Below are positions 1-10,783 of a stretch of DNA of 64,000 nucleotides, in pieces; positions within the stretch are counted from its first letter, which is position 1; every line of letters begins with the position of its first letter. Below the pieces are notes generated by a model that was not told the origin of the DNA, ran no database searches, and saw only the letters and a program-made list of their open reading frames with translations. The position numbers and the translations under genes are program-made. This DNA is from Immersiella caudata (Eukaryota; Ascomycota; Sordariomycetes; Sordariales; Lasiosphaeriaceae). The DNA is taken from contig JAULSU010000001.1 of the NCBI GenBank assembly GCA_030512335.1, positions 6,572,001 through 6,636,000 of the forward strand. Reading direction: 5' to 3'.

Positions 1-25
1 CAGGACTCGGCGGAAATCGAACGAG

Positions 26-1118
26 ATGGCTCCCTTGGCGGCGGTGATGATTGTGGTGGACAACAGCGAAAGCAGTCGCAATGGAGACTACACACCAACT
101 CGCTTCGAGGCCCAAGCCGACGCAGTCAATATCATCTTCCAGACTGTAACGCAAGGCAATCCCGAGTCTTCCGTCGGCCTAATGAGCATGGGCGGCAAAG
201 GCCCCGAGGTCCTCGTGACCCTCACAACAGATCAAGGCAAGATCCTGGAGGGCTTGCATCGAACGAAGAAGAAGATTCGCGGCTCGGCACACCTAACGAC
301 GGGCATTCAAGTAGCAGGGGTAAGATATGTCGCGAGTTCACACATTGCGTTTCAAGCTGACAGGCATGGCGATTGCAGCTTGCACTCAAGCACCGACAGA
401 ACAAGTCACAGAGGGCGCGCATCATCGTTTTCGTTTGCTCCCCAATCGAAGAGGTCGAGGGGGACCTTATCAAGCTCGCAAAGAAGATGAAGAAGAACAA
501 CACGAGCGTCGACTTCATACTTTTCGGCGACATCGACGAGGAGAACCACAAGAAGCTCGAGACTTTCAACCGCGAGGTCAAGGGAAGCGGCGACGGCTCG
601 AACCTGGTAGTCATTCCCCCAAGTGGGAAGCTCCTCAGCGATCAGCTCCTCTCAACGCCCATCTTGCTTGGCGAGGGACCAGGACCTAGCGCCAGCGCCG
701 GCGCCGGCGCCGGCGATGAGGCAGGCGGTGCTTCGAACGATGAGTTCCCCTTCGGAATCGACCCCTCTGTTGACCCCGAGCTGGCTCTGGCGCTGCGTAT
801 GAGTATGGAGGAAGAGAAGGCTAGACAAGAGAAGAAGGCGCGTGGTAAGTGGGATTTAGAGCGATTTTCTTCTCTTTTTGTCTCTTTTCCCGTTGTCTCG
901 GGAGCAAAACTCTCTCCCAGCTCCCGAGACAACGGAAAATTCCCCAACATGGAGATAATGAGCTGATATTTGCTACAGAGGAGGCTGAGGCGGCCAAGAA
1001 GGCCAGCGTTGAGAGCGTTGAGGAGGCAGACGAGTCAAAACCGCTCCTGGACAAGGATGGCCAGCCAGGCGGCAGCGGCAGCGGCAGCAAGGACGACGAT
1101 AAGATGGACACATCATAA
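26..1118 (+). CDS. rpn10: 26S proteasome ubiquitin receptor Rpn10
   Basis: Proteasome lid-base subunit that binds polyubiquitin chains. Three exons, 26-319, 379-844 and 979-1118, give 299 residues. The VWA domain opens with MIVVDNSESSRNGDY and includes GLMSMGGKGPEVLVTLT and IIVFVCSP, covering roughly residues 2-190. A ubiquitin-interacting motif, DPELALALRMSMEEE, lies near residue 230. Between them is an Ala/Gly repeat (SASAGAGAGDEAG). The C-terminus is acidic and Lys-rich. The ATG at 26 leads directly into the conserved VWA start, so a further upstream exon is unlikely, though the window begins only 25 nt before it. The gene converges on TRS23. Domain order and length match fungal Rpn10. Confidence 0.95.
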
Positions 1119-1341
1119 GCGGGATGACAGTTGCACTTGGCACGCACACCTTCGCTGCACGACTCATTGAACCGCTGTACCCCAGACATGTAGAATAATA
1201 CTAGATTTTGCGATGGCATTAAAAGCGGGACAGGTTTCTAGCACCTAAACACGCTCGTAACTAGTTGAAGTCACCCGCTTCACCCCAAAACGCCCATAAA
1301 CTCATGTGCCTTCACCCTGGCTCCTTTAATCCTTCTGCTTG

Positions 1342-1942
1342 CTACCTGTTGTTGATCTCCCTGATGTATGACAACAACTTCCGGTCAAACATGTCGCAGC
1401 GAACAGGCATCTCTAGCTGGTAAAACGGGTTCTTCATGACGTAGTCCGCGTACATCTCGTACACGCGCCGAATCGTCACATCCACATTTGCCTGCGTCGT
1501 ATCGGTAAACAGCAAGAACTTCGTCCCGGTCATGGTATTGAAGCATTGCAGCCTAAAATTCTCCGACTCGAGCACCTCCAGCCCTGAAGACGGTTCTGGT
1601 CGATTGACGATGTTTGCTGCGCCTGGGACGGAAGGAGATGTGGATGTGCGGTCGCCGCCGGCGTTTTTTACGGGGTTGAGGCGCGTGGTGATGGCGTGGA
1701 CGCTGGGTGCGGTGTGAGAAGGAGGTGAAAGATGAGAGCGGGCCGGGAGACACTCACCCGTGGAAGGTACCTGCTAGGACGAGGTAGTCATTGGTGCTAA
1801 TCTTATTGAGACCCCCTTCGTGGAATGTCCTGTTGTAGATGAGGCCGCCTGCTTTGTTGATGATTATGAGTGCGAAGACGGTCCTGTTTGGGGTTGGTGA
1901 GTTTAGCGGGAGGCAACGGGACGGGATTCAGAAGACAGACAT
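1342..1942 (-). CDS. trs23: TRAPP complex subunit Trs23/TRAPPC4 (sybindin-like)
   Basis: Core subunit of the TRAPP complexes, which act as exchange factors for Rab GTPases in ER-Golgi traffic. Proposed exons on the minus strand are 1942-1941, 1883-1758 and 1702-1342, giving 162 residues. The longin-like start TVFALIIINKAGGLIYNR, then NDYLVLAGTFHGVHAI, and the end LESENFRLQCFNTMTGTKFLLFTD are diagnostic. The start is unusual: the only suitable ATG (1942-1940) is out of frame with exon 2 unless an intron removes 1940-1884, which would rebuild ATG from AT plus G. The donor GTCTGT is weak, so this first junction is less certain than the rest. The 55-nt second intron is canonical. Confidence 0.88.
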
Positions 1943-4600
1943 GACTGTTTTAGCTCATGGCCCTCGGAGAAGGGGCGCTGGAGTTTCAGATGGGTATTGT
2001 GAGAAGAAATCGATGTGATGTGTCACGGCTTAGGCTATTGACCGCAGATATCATGAGATATCATGGATGGTGGTGTGTGTGTGAGTAGTCCCTCAGTGTG
2101 TTTTGGCTTTGTGGCTGTTGATCAATCAGCCATAAGCCTCTCAATGAAAGGTGGTGTTAAACAAGGGTTAGGGTTATCAGAGCGAATGCTTCCTTGGGTA
2201 CAAGGCCAACTTCACTCTCTTCAAACAACATCTGTGTCTGGGTCGGAGACCGCCTTGATGGTGTTTTCGATTGCTTCAATCAGTCAGCAGTATTCAAGTT
2301 TAACAGCAAGGGCCAAGATAGTGGTGTTTTGCTGATGCACCTCAGGATGGTCCCGCTAGTCTAATCAGGCGCAGGTGATCTTAGGTTTGCAACACTTCAC
2401 TTTCCCGCAACTAGGTACCTCGCGAATGACTTGGGCTCCCAGTACTTTAATCTACGACTTCACGGCGTCCTGGGTTTCTGGTTGGTTCTTTTTACTTCTA
2501 TCAGACGACGATTCGGGGAATATCAGACGAACCATTCACCTCCGTCTACGTACCTCACAAGCACCAACCTTAACAAAAGAGCCGCACTGGTGTTGCGGCG
2601 TACAGCCAAACGAAGTATCAATCAAACCAGGGCGGCGTATAATCATTGCTGTCGAAGCACGCGAGCGGCGGGTACATCATCCTCTCAATGTCCAGAGCAT
2701 CGGAAACACGGGCGATCTGGCAGGAACGAAGCTGGCCAGGAGCTTCCTGCTCTTGCCTTGCAAATATCAGCAAATCTGCGGAGTGCCAACTGTCTCTCAG
2801 ACTTCACGGTGGCAACCTGGCTTTCACCGGCATCGCTGGCGAAACTGGATAGAACACATTTCGACTGCGCTGTCAGCCGGTCAGCTCCATCGCTGACGTT
2901 GCTGGCTGTGAAACAACACATGCTGTACAACAGTATGCGCCATAAACCTGCCTGCAGCTGTTCCAGCATCATATCATGGACCCAAGCAATGCGGTCTGCA
3001 CATTGCATGCGCTCTCCAGTTTGGATCGCGGCACTCTCGGCTCCGATATTCGACTTTGGATTGCAGCTCCGCTTGCATTCCAAGACCAGAGCGGCCAGCT
3101 GCATGATGCGCCCGGTCACGGAAACTCCTGAAAGGTCGGACTAGGGCCGCCATCCCACGACGAGATGCCAGAGAGAGCCGTCCGGCCAATATGCGTTTGC
3201 AGGACTCGCCACCCCGACCAGCAAGCTTGACGTGGCATTGAGCCGCCGGCTTGATGTGGCCGTCGCCTGCTCTCGACGGCCGCTCCAGAGCGGGGAGAAG
3301 CGCATCTCACGAACGCGACCTACGTTCTTAATGGTTCGTCGGCTCGATGGTTGGCGGTGGCGATATCTCTGATAAGATCGCTGGGAGCACAACTTTCGCC
3401 GCTCTTGCCTGCGGACGATGAGGCTCAACTAAAATGGCAAAGGTTGGGGAGGAGGAGTGGGATGACCCATCGGAAGCAGCACTCCTCGCAGTCATCTTGT
3501 CCTGCATGTCGTCTGTAGACTCACTTGGACATGTTTCCTAGGATTAGGGGACACATCCGTCACTGGGTGATGCCGAAAGTCTACCCTCGGCACCCGGCTG
3601 CGGATACGCTTGCCCGGTTATTATCTCGGCGACCCGGTTCCGGTTCACGACCTAAGCAGTCTCCGAGATCTGATCAGAGCGTGTCGTCGATCTAAGCATC
3701 GAGGACTTCAGCCTCCGGCAACACTATCTTCAATAGGGCAATTGGAAATTCAAAACTCACCTATCCCAACGGCGTGGGTTGGAGCCACATGCGAGCGATG
3801 GTTTGCAGCAAGGCAAGGCGGGCACGCCCACAGCCCCGTTGGGGTTCGCCGGCATAGTCATATAGCTGCCATCTGTCGCAAATATTGTCTTTCTCAACAT
3901 AACCAATCTCATCTCGTTTTCACGGTGCCTTTCAAGGTTTTAGCAGGTCCCAGGACGTCCTTGTCGCCAAAGCCGCGAGTCCCAGCGCCGTGGACGAGAT
4001 ATCGTTGGGACTGAGTCAGCTTTCTCCCTCTTGAACGGGCCGTCGAATGCAAGATTTTGGTGTCAACGGCTGGCTTCTTGGAGAGGGGGTGGCCATGGAT
4101 CGCCCAACGGCCACCCACAGCATTACCTGCTTGCAGACACGGCCCATCGCGGCCCATCGCGGCCCCAGCGCGGTCCTGCCAGTCCTCTCAGAAGCACTCA
4201 CGTCGCTCGCTTGGCCGCTCATGCAATCGAGAGGGGGAATGCTGGGGACCGGCAGATCGTGGGACCCCAGGGAACCCTGACAAGAATTGGGATGCGGCTC
4301 AAAACTAACCCCCATTCTCGAGGGTTAGCACCACCACGACGCCATCGCGACGCATAGGAGGAGCCATCCAATAGGGCCGTCCCAGTCCATGCACACAATG
4401 GTCATCCAACCCATGAGGACTCGTCCCCCGGGTTCTTCTTCCCCCGACCCCGCTAGTACGTATCTTCAAGCATCTGGAATGTGGTGTGGGTAGGTACTGT
4501 GTCTGCTTGGGTGTTATTTAGGGATATATCTCGGGTTCTTTGCCGATGATTGTTGTCTATCACGGTCGCGCTCGTTCCTCTCCTCCCCTCCGACTTCACC
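1943..4600. other. Intergenic region, no recognisable gene
   Basis: About 2.6 kb between TRS23 and the Gln/Tyr-rich gene. Open frames up to 237 codons exist on both strands (2431-3144 plus, 2685-3119 minus) but overlap each other and show no motif, conserved composition or splice logic. A short direct repeat of CGGCCCATCG lies near 4140-4160. It probably contains the promoters of both flanking genes. Confidence 0.5.
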
Positions 4601-6228
4601 ATGGCGGGTGATAACAGCAGGAAGGGCCAAAAGTCTAAAGGTCACAAAAATGCTAGACCATCCCAGGGGGAATCCGGCAGTCGGCCATCGGTACCATGGG
4701 GTCACCCGCCCTTCTACAAAGGACCCCCTCCACCGCCTCCACCGCCTCCGTCTGGGGGCAACGATAGCGCTCAGCAGGGAACCTCCTCTTATGGCCAACA
4801 TGGAGCTAGTGGTTATACGGCACAAAGTACATCCTCTGATACTCATCAAGACACCGACCATGAGACCAGCCACGACGCTCAGCAGAGGGCCTATCAAAAT
4901 GACTGTCAATCCAGCGACCACCATATACGAGGAGAGCCCGGATATGGCTGGCAACAACAATCCCACATTGATGTCAAACCGAGTACCAGTTACTACGCTC
5001 AACAATACTACGGCGCTCAAGCCCATGGCTATGGCCTTGAACAAGGGTTGGGCGGCGACGGTCAACAAGAGACCTACTATGGTACACATCGAGGCACCGA
5101 TCGCCGCGCTCAGCATGAAACCAGCTACGACGTTCCACAAGGGAGCGGCTATAACACACCGCGGAACCCCCAGCTCGATATAGGTCACAACTCCAGTCAA
5201 TATCATCAGGCGGGAATACTGGCATCAGAGGAACCAAACTTCGGCTACTCACAAGACGAAACAGGCGAACCAAGCGTTGAAATATTAGAAGGCGGTTCAG
5301 ACGCATTCTATTCCAGCCGCCCGCTAGGTACTTACGACTCCAGTACTCACGATTACCATAATTCAGCCGAAGATCAAGAACCCTACGACTCCCCACCTGA
5401 TCCTGATATGAAATCTCAGAGTTCACCTAGAGGACAAAGCCGTCGGAAAAGTGCTTCAAGAAGCATCGGGTATGGCCAGCAAACCCCTGGATCGACAGCC
5501 AACCAGGAGCACATGCCATACGCAACTACAAGCTCTGTTGATAAGAGCTATCGTTCGAGTTACGACGCAGAGACGAGTCAATACTCGCCGGACTACACCG
5601 AACACCATGCAACTCGCCCTGACTACACGAGCGGCAACGTCTACGCCGGCGTCCCCGCTACTGCTGCACTCCATGGTTCAACAGATCAGGTACAAGACAT
5701 GACTGGGGAGTTTGGTGGTCTGTCTTTAGCGGAGCAGTCTTATGATCAACAAGTCGGACATCTTTCGGGACCATCATACTCAGCTGCGCAACCAGTCTAT
5801 GATGTTAACAACTTTGAACCCCAAACTCCCGCACAAGCTCCACAAACTACGCAAAATCAGCCCGGTGCCCTGGTTTGTCCCACCCCAGGACGCTCCCTAC
5901 TAGGCATGGCTAATCGCAGACTTAGACCCCAGTCGTACTCAGAGTGTTTGATAAACACCATGAAGTCAAGTTCCTATATGGTTGGATGGACCCGAATGCT
6001 ACGAATCCGGTTCTGGACCGAGCGACGGCAAAGGGGCTTAGAGGAAAGTGGGAATCGAGCGGGAAAAGAATTTCTACAACTGCTGCTACTCTCGAGGCGA
6101 AGGATAAACTCAGTCTCAAGTGGTCAGGTGATGGCGAGAGCGAAGGCTTGGGCCAAGGCACTAACTTCTTCTACACTGTCCACGGCCTTGAATGCGATTT
6201 CCTTATACCCCTTGGTTTTGGGAATTGA
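4601..6228 (+). CDS. Uncharacterised Gln/Tyr/Ser-rich low-complexity (prion-like) protein
   Basis: No family recognised. The ATG at 4601 (TTCACC ATG GCG) is preferred over an in-frame upstream codon at 4550. A long first exon encodes about 420 residues of low-complexity sequence: a basic N-terminus (KGQKSKGHKNARP), a run of nine prolines, then Gln, Tyr, Ser, Gly, His and Asp in loose repeats such as AQQYYGAQ, QETYYGTH and AQHETSYDVPQ. The frame then changes. The best junction is an intron at 5865-5932, after which the protein ends in a compact segment (VLRVFDKHHEVKFLYGWMDP to FLIPLGFGN). With that intron the product is 519 residues. The disordered part resembles phase-separating RNA-granule proteins in composition only. 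Intron ends are uncertain. Confidence 0.6.
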
Positions 6229-6902
6229 AGGCCGTAACGACAGCGCACTGAAACAACGGGCAAGACGTTTGATTCTACTCCCTGCTTCAACTTTTCATTT
6301 TTTTTTTCAGAATTCTTTCTGTCTTGTTTCCCTTGCATTAACGGCCGGCAAGCGTGTTCATTTTTCTTGCATTTAGCGCATGTGCTTTCGAGCCTGGCAT
6401 TTCATTTACAGAAACATGAGCGAGCTTCCACGAGCAACGATTTGAACACCCCTATACTTATACCCAGACTGGATACTAGCTTTCCTATGTGTTGTGTTTT
6501 CGAAACATAGTTTTGTTGATTGAAGTTCCGTTCGGTGCGAGTGGAGATCGGATTGCTGGACGATGGGCGATGCCGACTGCTGCTCCGAAGGCAGTCTGGT
6601 GTGAGGGATATCTTCTTGGGCGATTGCCACTAGCATCTAATTGCTAGAGTCGGCCAGAAGAGATCAAGATTCGACAAAGATGACCCGGCGCCATGAAAAT
6701 CTCACGAGCGTCTTCACATCGCAATGCTTTCCGCTGCAATAGTCAACTTAACATTAAAGTGACAATACGTAGATAGTCCACTGCGCACTGGTGGTGCAAG
6801 TCATCGTGATTCTCTATGGCTGACAGGTCTACTGAGCCTCCGCCGCCTGTTGACACCCAAGTCATCTGCCCCAACAAGTGCCATACCTCAAGTGAACCTA
6901 CT
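6229..6902. other. Convergent intergenic region
   Basis: Separates the 3' ends of the Gln/Tyr-rich gene and verprolin. It begins with T-rich sequence and shows no coding signal. It probably holds both 3' untranslated regions. Confidence 0.5.
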
Positions 6903-8423
6903 TCACAACACACTCAAATCCAGAGGAACGCTGCTCCCGCGGCCAGCACGGTATTGCTTAGAGCCGCCCACAAAGTCGCGTGGCTTCGGGAACTTGTCTT
7001 CGCTAACAAATTTCCATCGGGCATCCTGGACAACACAGCGACTCCCTGCAGAGGACGCGTTTGACGCATTTCGTGTTGGACTCGGTGTCTTGGCGCCACC
7101 GCCGTTTGGGGCGAGGGTGTAGCTGCTTGGATCTAACATGGCTGATCGGGAGGAAAGAGACGACGCGTGAGGCCGAGTCGAGGCAGTCGATGCGGAATGG
7201 GAGAGCGATGGAGGTGGAGGAGCCGGAGCTGCAGAGGGGGGCGGAGGCGGCGGAGGTGCTGGCGCAGAGTGCGGAGGGCTTGGGGCTGCTCCGCGAGGTG
7301 GATGTGAGGATGGAGGTGGAGGTGGTGCTGCTGTTGGTGATGGGGCGCCGCCCGCGCGTAGGGCAGCTTGTGCCGCGATAGCTTGGGATATGTTGTTGGT
7401 TGGCGCGGATGGAGGTAGCGCAGGGGGCTGAGATCGCGCCGGAGCCGGTGGCGGCCGCGGTGCTGCCGAAGGCGGAGGAGGGGGTGGCGCTGGAGGGAGT
7501 GAGGGTGCCGATGACGCTGGCAACGGGGGAGGCGCGCCGGGGAGCGGCGGGGGTGCTGAAGGTGGCGGAGGTGCGGCGGATGATGGCTTTCGTGAACCCG
7601 GAGGCGGCGGCGGTTTCTTCCCAATCGGAGGCGGAGGGCCCTTCATTGATGCCATGGAAGACGACGATAGTGGTCTTGGCGCCTCTGGCCCGGTCGTCTT
7701 CCGCAGGTTGGCAATAGAGGGGTGAAAGCTCGGGGTGCTAGCTGCGCTTGGTACCGATGGCCGGCCCGGGATGGCGGGCGCTGCACCGGTGGGTGGCCTG
7801 GGAGCAGACATAGTGGGGGGCTTGGGCACCGATCTCGACGATGACTCCGGGTCCGAGAGGTATGAGGCCTCGCGGTTTGCTATATCCTTGTCAGAATGCA
7901 GCTCAAAAAAAGGGTATTATGCCGCTCACCTCCAGTGTCTACGCCCGCGCCAGTTTTTCGCAGCTTTGGCATCCCTCCTGCAAACAGTCCACCAAGCTGT
8001 GGTGCGGAATCCATGCTCGAGGTCGCCGGTTGCTGTCGGTCGCTCTGATCACTGTTGCTACGGGCGCGGAGCCCCGGAACGGGAGGCGCAAGACTGCTCG
8101 GGGCCTTCGGAAGTCCCGGGATAGGGGGTGCTCCTCCGAGCGGAGACGGGCCCGGCCCTCCCGCGGCCTTGCTGACTTGCGGCGCGGATCGATCATTTGT
8201 GACGGTCTTCTTAAGCGCCTTCCCCTTGCCGATGTCCGAGAGGAGTGCACCCTGTTGGCGGCAGGTTAGCTCATACCTTTCTGATGCTTCGACCAGATGG
8301 ACAAACCCGGTTCTGTCCAGCGGGTGGACGGGCTGGAAGACCTCCGGGCGGCGGTGGAGGAGGGGGCGGAGGACCGCCGAAGCCTGGCGGCGGAGGGGGC
8401 GGCGGAGGCGGAGGAGGTGGCAT
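6903..8423 (-). CDS. vrp1: Verprolin / WASP-interacting protein homologue
   Basis: Actin-binding partner of WASP in cortical patch assembly and endocytosis. Three exons on the minus strand, 8423-8307, 8251-7930 and 7879-6903, give 471 residues. Exon 1 is a polyproline start (M then twelve prolines). The first intron is placed so that QNR joins GALLSDIGKGKALKK, the WH2 actin-monomer motif at about residues 40-55, followed by VTNDRSAP. The middle is a long series of polyproline stretches, the sort that bind profilin and SH3 domains. The C-terminus RWKFVSEDKFPKPRDFVGG then RAGRGSSVPLDLS matches the WASP-binding WH1 ligand of the family. The exon 3 acceptor (TATAG) is the least certain junction. 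Confidence 0.9.
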
Positions 8424-8988
8424 GTTGAACAGACACCGCCGATCACGGATAGTCTGGTAGTATTTGAGAATCTGCGTTGAAACAAAATGCAGTCGAGCTA
8501 GGTAGCTGTTCGACAGTCGTTGGAGCGGACGCGGTAAATGTGGAACAAAACGAGGTAGCCTCACGCCAGCTGATGGAACGGTTCGAAATAGAGAGGCCGC
8601 GTGCGACTTGCGTCACTTCACTGGAGCTTGTCCTAGCGTGTGGCTAAGCAGGCGCTAAAGCGCTTTGGTGGGTAAGGCGTCACAAGGGGTCAAGCCACAT
8701 CTTCAAGTCCCAGTTCAAGTCCCAAACCAATGCCTACCCTGCTCCTGTAACATCTTGTCTGGAGGTACACTAGCAGAAAATCTCAAGGACGAGGATTCGA
8801 CCTCATCCCAGCGACAAGCGAATCCGGGTGCAGAAAATACGGAACTTTCGCACCGGTGCGTGGGCCGCGTTGAGTAGCTGGAGAAACCAGCGTTCCACGT
8901 GCTTCCGAAGCCCAGGTGGCTGCTGGGAGAATGTAGCCAAACGGCGGGGATGCGCTGGGATTCGTGGCGGTCCCTGTCGGAGAAAGCT

Positions 8989-9016
8989 CCAATGCCAATG
9001 CCAATGCCAATGCCAA
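8989..9016 (+). repeat. CCAATG hexamer microsatellite
   Basis: Four perfect CCAATG units followed by a partial CCAA. Each unit contains CCAAT, the core bound by the Hap/NF-Y complex, so the array might act as clustered CCAAT boxes. That role is inference. Confidence 0.85.
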
Positions 9017-9311
9017 CCCAGGCCGATGCAACCTGCATTGATCTGCAAAAGATCCGCCCCTGGTCGTCGAGAGTTCTCTTTTGACTGCGACGCGATCGTT
9101 GTTACTACTGCCATTCACTCCTTTTTTTTTTTTGCCTTCGTCGTCGATTTGGCCACAACCTACCTAGCTGGTACACTGCCGCCTCCTAGCCTTCCTGACT
9201 CCACACACCGCTGCCTAACAGCTGGGAGGGCCTAATAACTGCCAACCGCAGCTTCCTGTCGTCACTGGACCAAGGGTCGGAAAAATATTCACATCCCCTG
9301 AGTAAGCCTCG

Positions 9312-9363
9312 GTCTCCAGCCTCGACCTCGGGAGTCTCCAGCCTCGACCTCGGGAGTCTCCAG
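9312..9363 (+). repeat. 22-bp tandem repeat upstream of the mitochondrial protein gene
   Basis: Two perfect copies of a 22-bp unit starting GTCTCCAGCC, plus 8 nt of a third, ending about 37 nt before the start codon at 9401. It is probably in the 5' untranslated leader. Confidence 0.85.
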
Positions 9364-9400
9364 TCCCACAACTCGCCTCTCTCCCCGCCCGGCCGTCAAG

Positions 9401-10783
9401 ATGCGTCATCCAAACACCGTCTTTTCGGGGCCCCGGCTTTGCCAGCTTTGCGAAGTTGTCGCCAGCCGTCAATCTCGTCTGCCTGCCAAGCGGTCATTTG
9501 TGACACTGCAACACGCCGGCAGACGCTCAGCCAAACCATCGCAGGTCAACGCAGCCTGGCCAGCCGCGCCCCGCCTGTTCACAAACTCGGCGTCGTGTCT
9601 GAAGGTGAAACGGACACAGGCTGTGCCCCCTTCGCCGGGTCAAAATTCCACTGCCCCGAGCAGGTTCGGTAGGTCGACGGCCTCGTTGGACGCGGATGCG
9701 AGAGCTACTGCACAGGCCTCATCCTCGCGGGCGGACTTGGCAGAGCTCTCTGCTGCCGTTGACCGTGTCACGAAGGTGTTTCTGGCCCAGCCGGGCATTC
9801 CGTCGGAGGAGGTGACGCTCACTGCGCTTCGGGCGTGCGGAAACAGAGACATCAGCGCGGCCGCTTTCGATAACCCCGAACCGCCTGCAGAAGCCCCAAG
9901 CACCGACGGCCAGTCAGAGGCATCTCACCTGCTCAGTTTGGATGCCACGAGGAGCACCCGGAGGAGCGGGGCCGCTGCCGCTTCCCAGACTGTTGCCGCC
10001 GCCCCACCTCTGCGCCCTCAGGACGTGGCCAACCAGGTCTCAGACGCAGCATACGCAATCGTAACTCACCCTACGGTTATTATCACTCCTGATATTCTGG
10101 CCGAGTATGTCCGTCTTCAGGCTCAGCTTGGCAGGCCAGAGAGTCTAGCGCGGGTGTTTGAGCTGTTCGCAAGCAAGCCAACGCCTCGCCTTGTCGCGGG
10201 GAATATTCAGTACAGGCAACGCAATCCGCATAAACTAGCAAACTCCATCGACTCAGACGTTGCAGAGACCGCTTTGGAGGCTGCTATCGAGGCCAGGAAC
10301 TTGGATGCTGCTGTCGGCATTGTGGAAAGCAGCTACGCTACCGAAGCTTCCCGTCGTCTTAGGCTGGTTAAGAAAGCGCTGCTCCCAGCCTCGGCCTTAG
10401 GAGCTACGCCCGTTGCCGCCTATCTTCTCGCCTCCAACCTGTCCATCATGCAAGACAGCATGGACCAGGTCATGGCCACCAACGTGGCTTTCGTAGGTAT
10501 TCTCGCCTACGTGGGTTTCACCGCGACCATCGGCATCGTGGCCGCGACTACAGCCAACGACCAGATGAAGCGCGTGACATGGGCACCAGGCACCCCGCTC
10601 AAGGCACGGTGGCTCCGTGAGGATGAGAGGGCCGCCTACGACAGGATTGCATGCGGCTTCGGGTTTTCGGAGCAGCATCGCTATGGAGAGGAGCAGGGTG
10701 ACGAATTTAAGCTCCTTCGAGAGTTCTGTTTACGGAGAGACATGATCCTGGACGCGGTGGAGCTCATGCCGGGCATGAACTAG
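9401..10783 (+). CDS. Predicted mitochondrial inner-membrane protein, uncharacterised
   Basis: Intronless, 460 residues. The N-terminus is rich in Arg, Ser and Ala without acidic residues (MRHPNTVFSGPRLCQLCEVV), as expected of a mitochondrial presequence. Two hydrophobic helices follow at about residues 330-352 (ALLPASALGATPVAAYLLAS) and 365-387 (AFVGILAYVGFTATIGIVAA). The hydrophilic C-terminus carries WAPGTPLKARWLREDERAAYD and then GFGFSEQHR, a pattern I associate with conserved fungal mitochondrial proteins of the mitochondrial gene-expression (MIOREX) type. I cannot name the orthologue. The helical stretch DILAEYVRLQAQLGRPESLARVFELF before the membrane segments resembles PPR/TPR-like repeats. 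Confidence 0.75.
   Translation: MRHPNTVFSGPRLCQLCEVVASRQSRLPAKRSFVTLQHAGRRSAKPSQVNAAWPAAPRLFTNSASCLKVKRTQAVPPSPGQNSTAPSRFGRSTASLDADARATAQASSSRADLAELSAAVDRVTKVFLAQPGIPSEEVTLTALRACGNRDISAAAFDNPEPPAEAPSTDGQSEASHLLSLDATRSTRRSGAAAASQTVAAAPPLRPQDVANQVSDAAYAIVTHPTVIITPDILAEYVRLQAQLGRPESLARVFELFASKPTPRLVAGNIQYRQRNPHKLANSIDSDVAETALEAAIEARNLDAAVGIVESSYATEASRRLRLVKKALLPASALGATPVAAYLLASNLSIMQDSMDQVMATNVAFVGILAYVGFTATIGIVAATTANDQMKRVTWAPGTPLKARWLREDERAAYDRIACGFGFSEQHRYGEEQGDEFKLLREFCLRRDMILDAVELMPGMN

Larger units (their letters stand above)
8424..9400. promoter_or_regulatory. Divergent promoter region with short tandem repeats
   Basis: Lies between the start codons of verprolin (leftward) and the mitochondrial protein gene (rightward), so it should hold both promoters. 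It contains a CCAATG hexamer array at 8989-9016, a T run at 9121-9132 and a 22-bp tandem repeat at 9312-9363. No open frame here has recognisable content. Confidence 0.55.

Noticed and set aside
2431..3144. Overlapping open frames of 237 and 173 codons, plus strand
   Set aside because: No motif or coding-like composition; an equally long frame runs on the opposite strand over the same bases. Treated as chance frames in intergenic DNA.
7133..7624. His/Arg/Leu-rich 163-codon frame inside verprolin
   Set aside because: Shifted-frame translation of verprolin polyproline codons.
8770..8800. Possible tRNA T-loop (GATTCGACCTC)
   Set aside because: No matching acceptor stem, A box or anticodon arm could be drawn around it.
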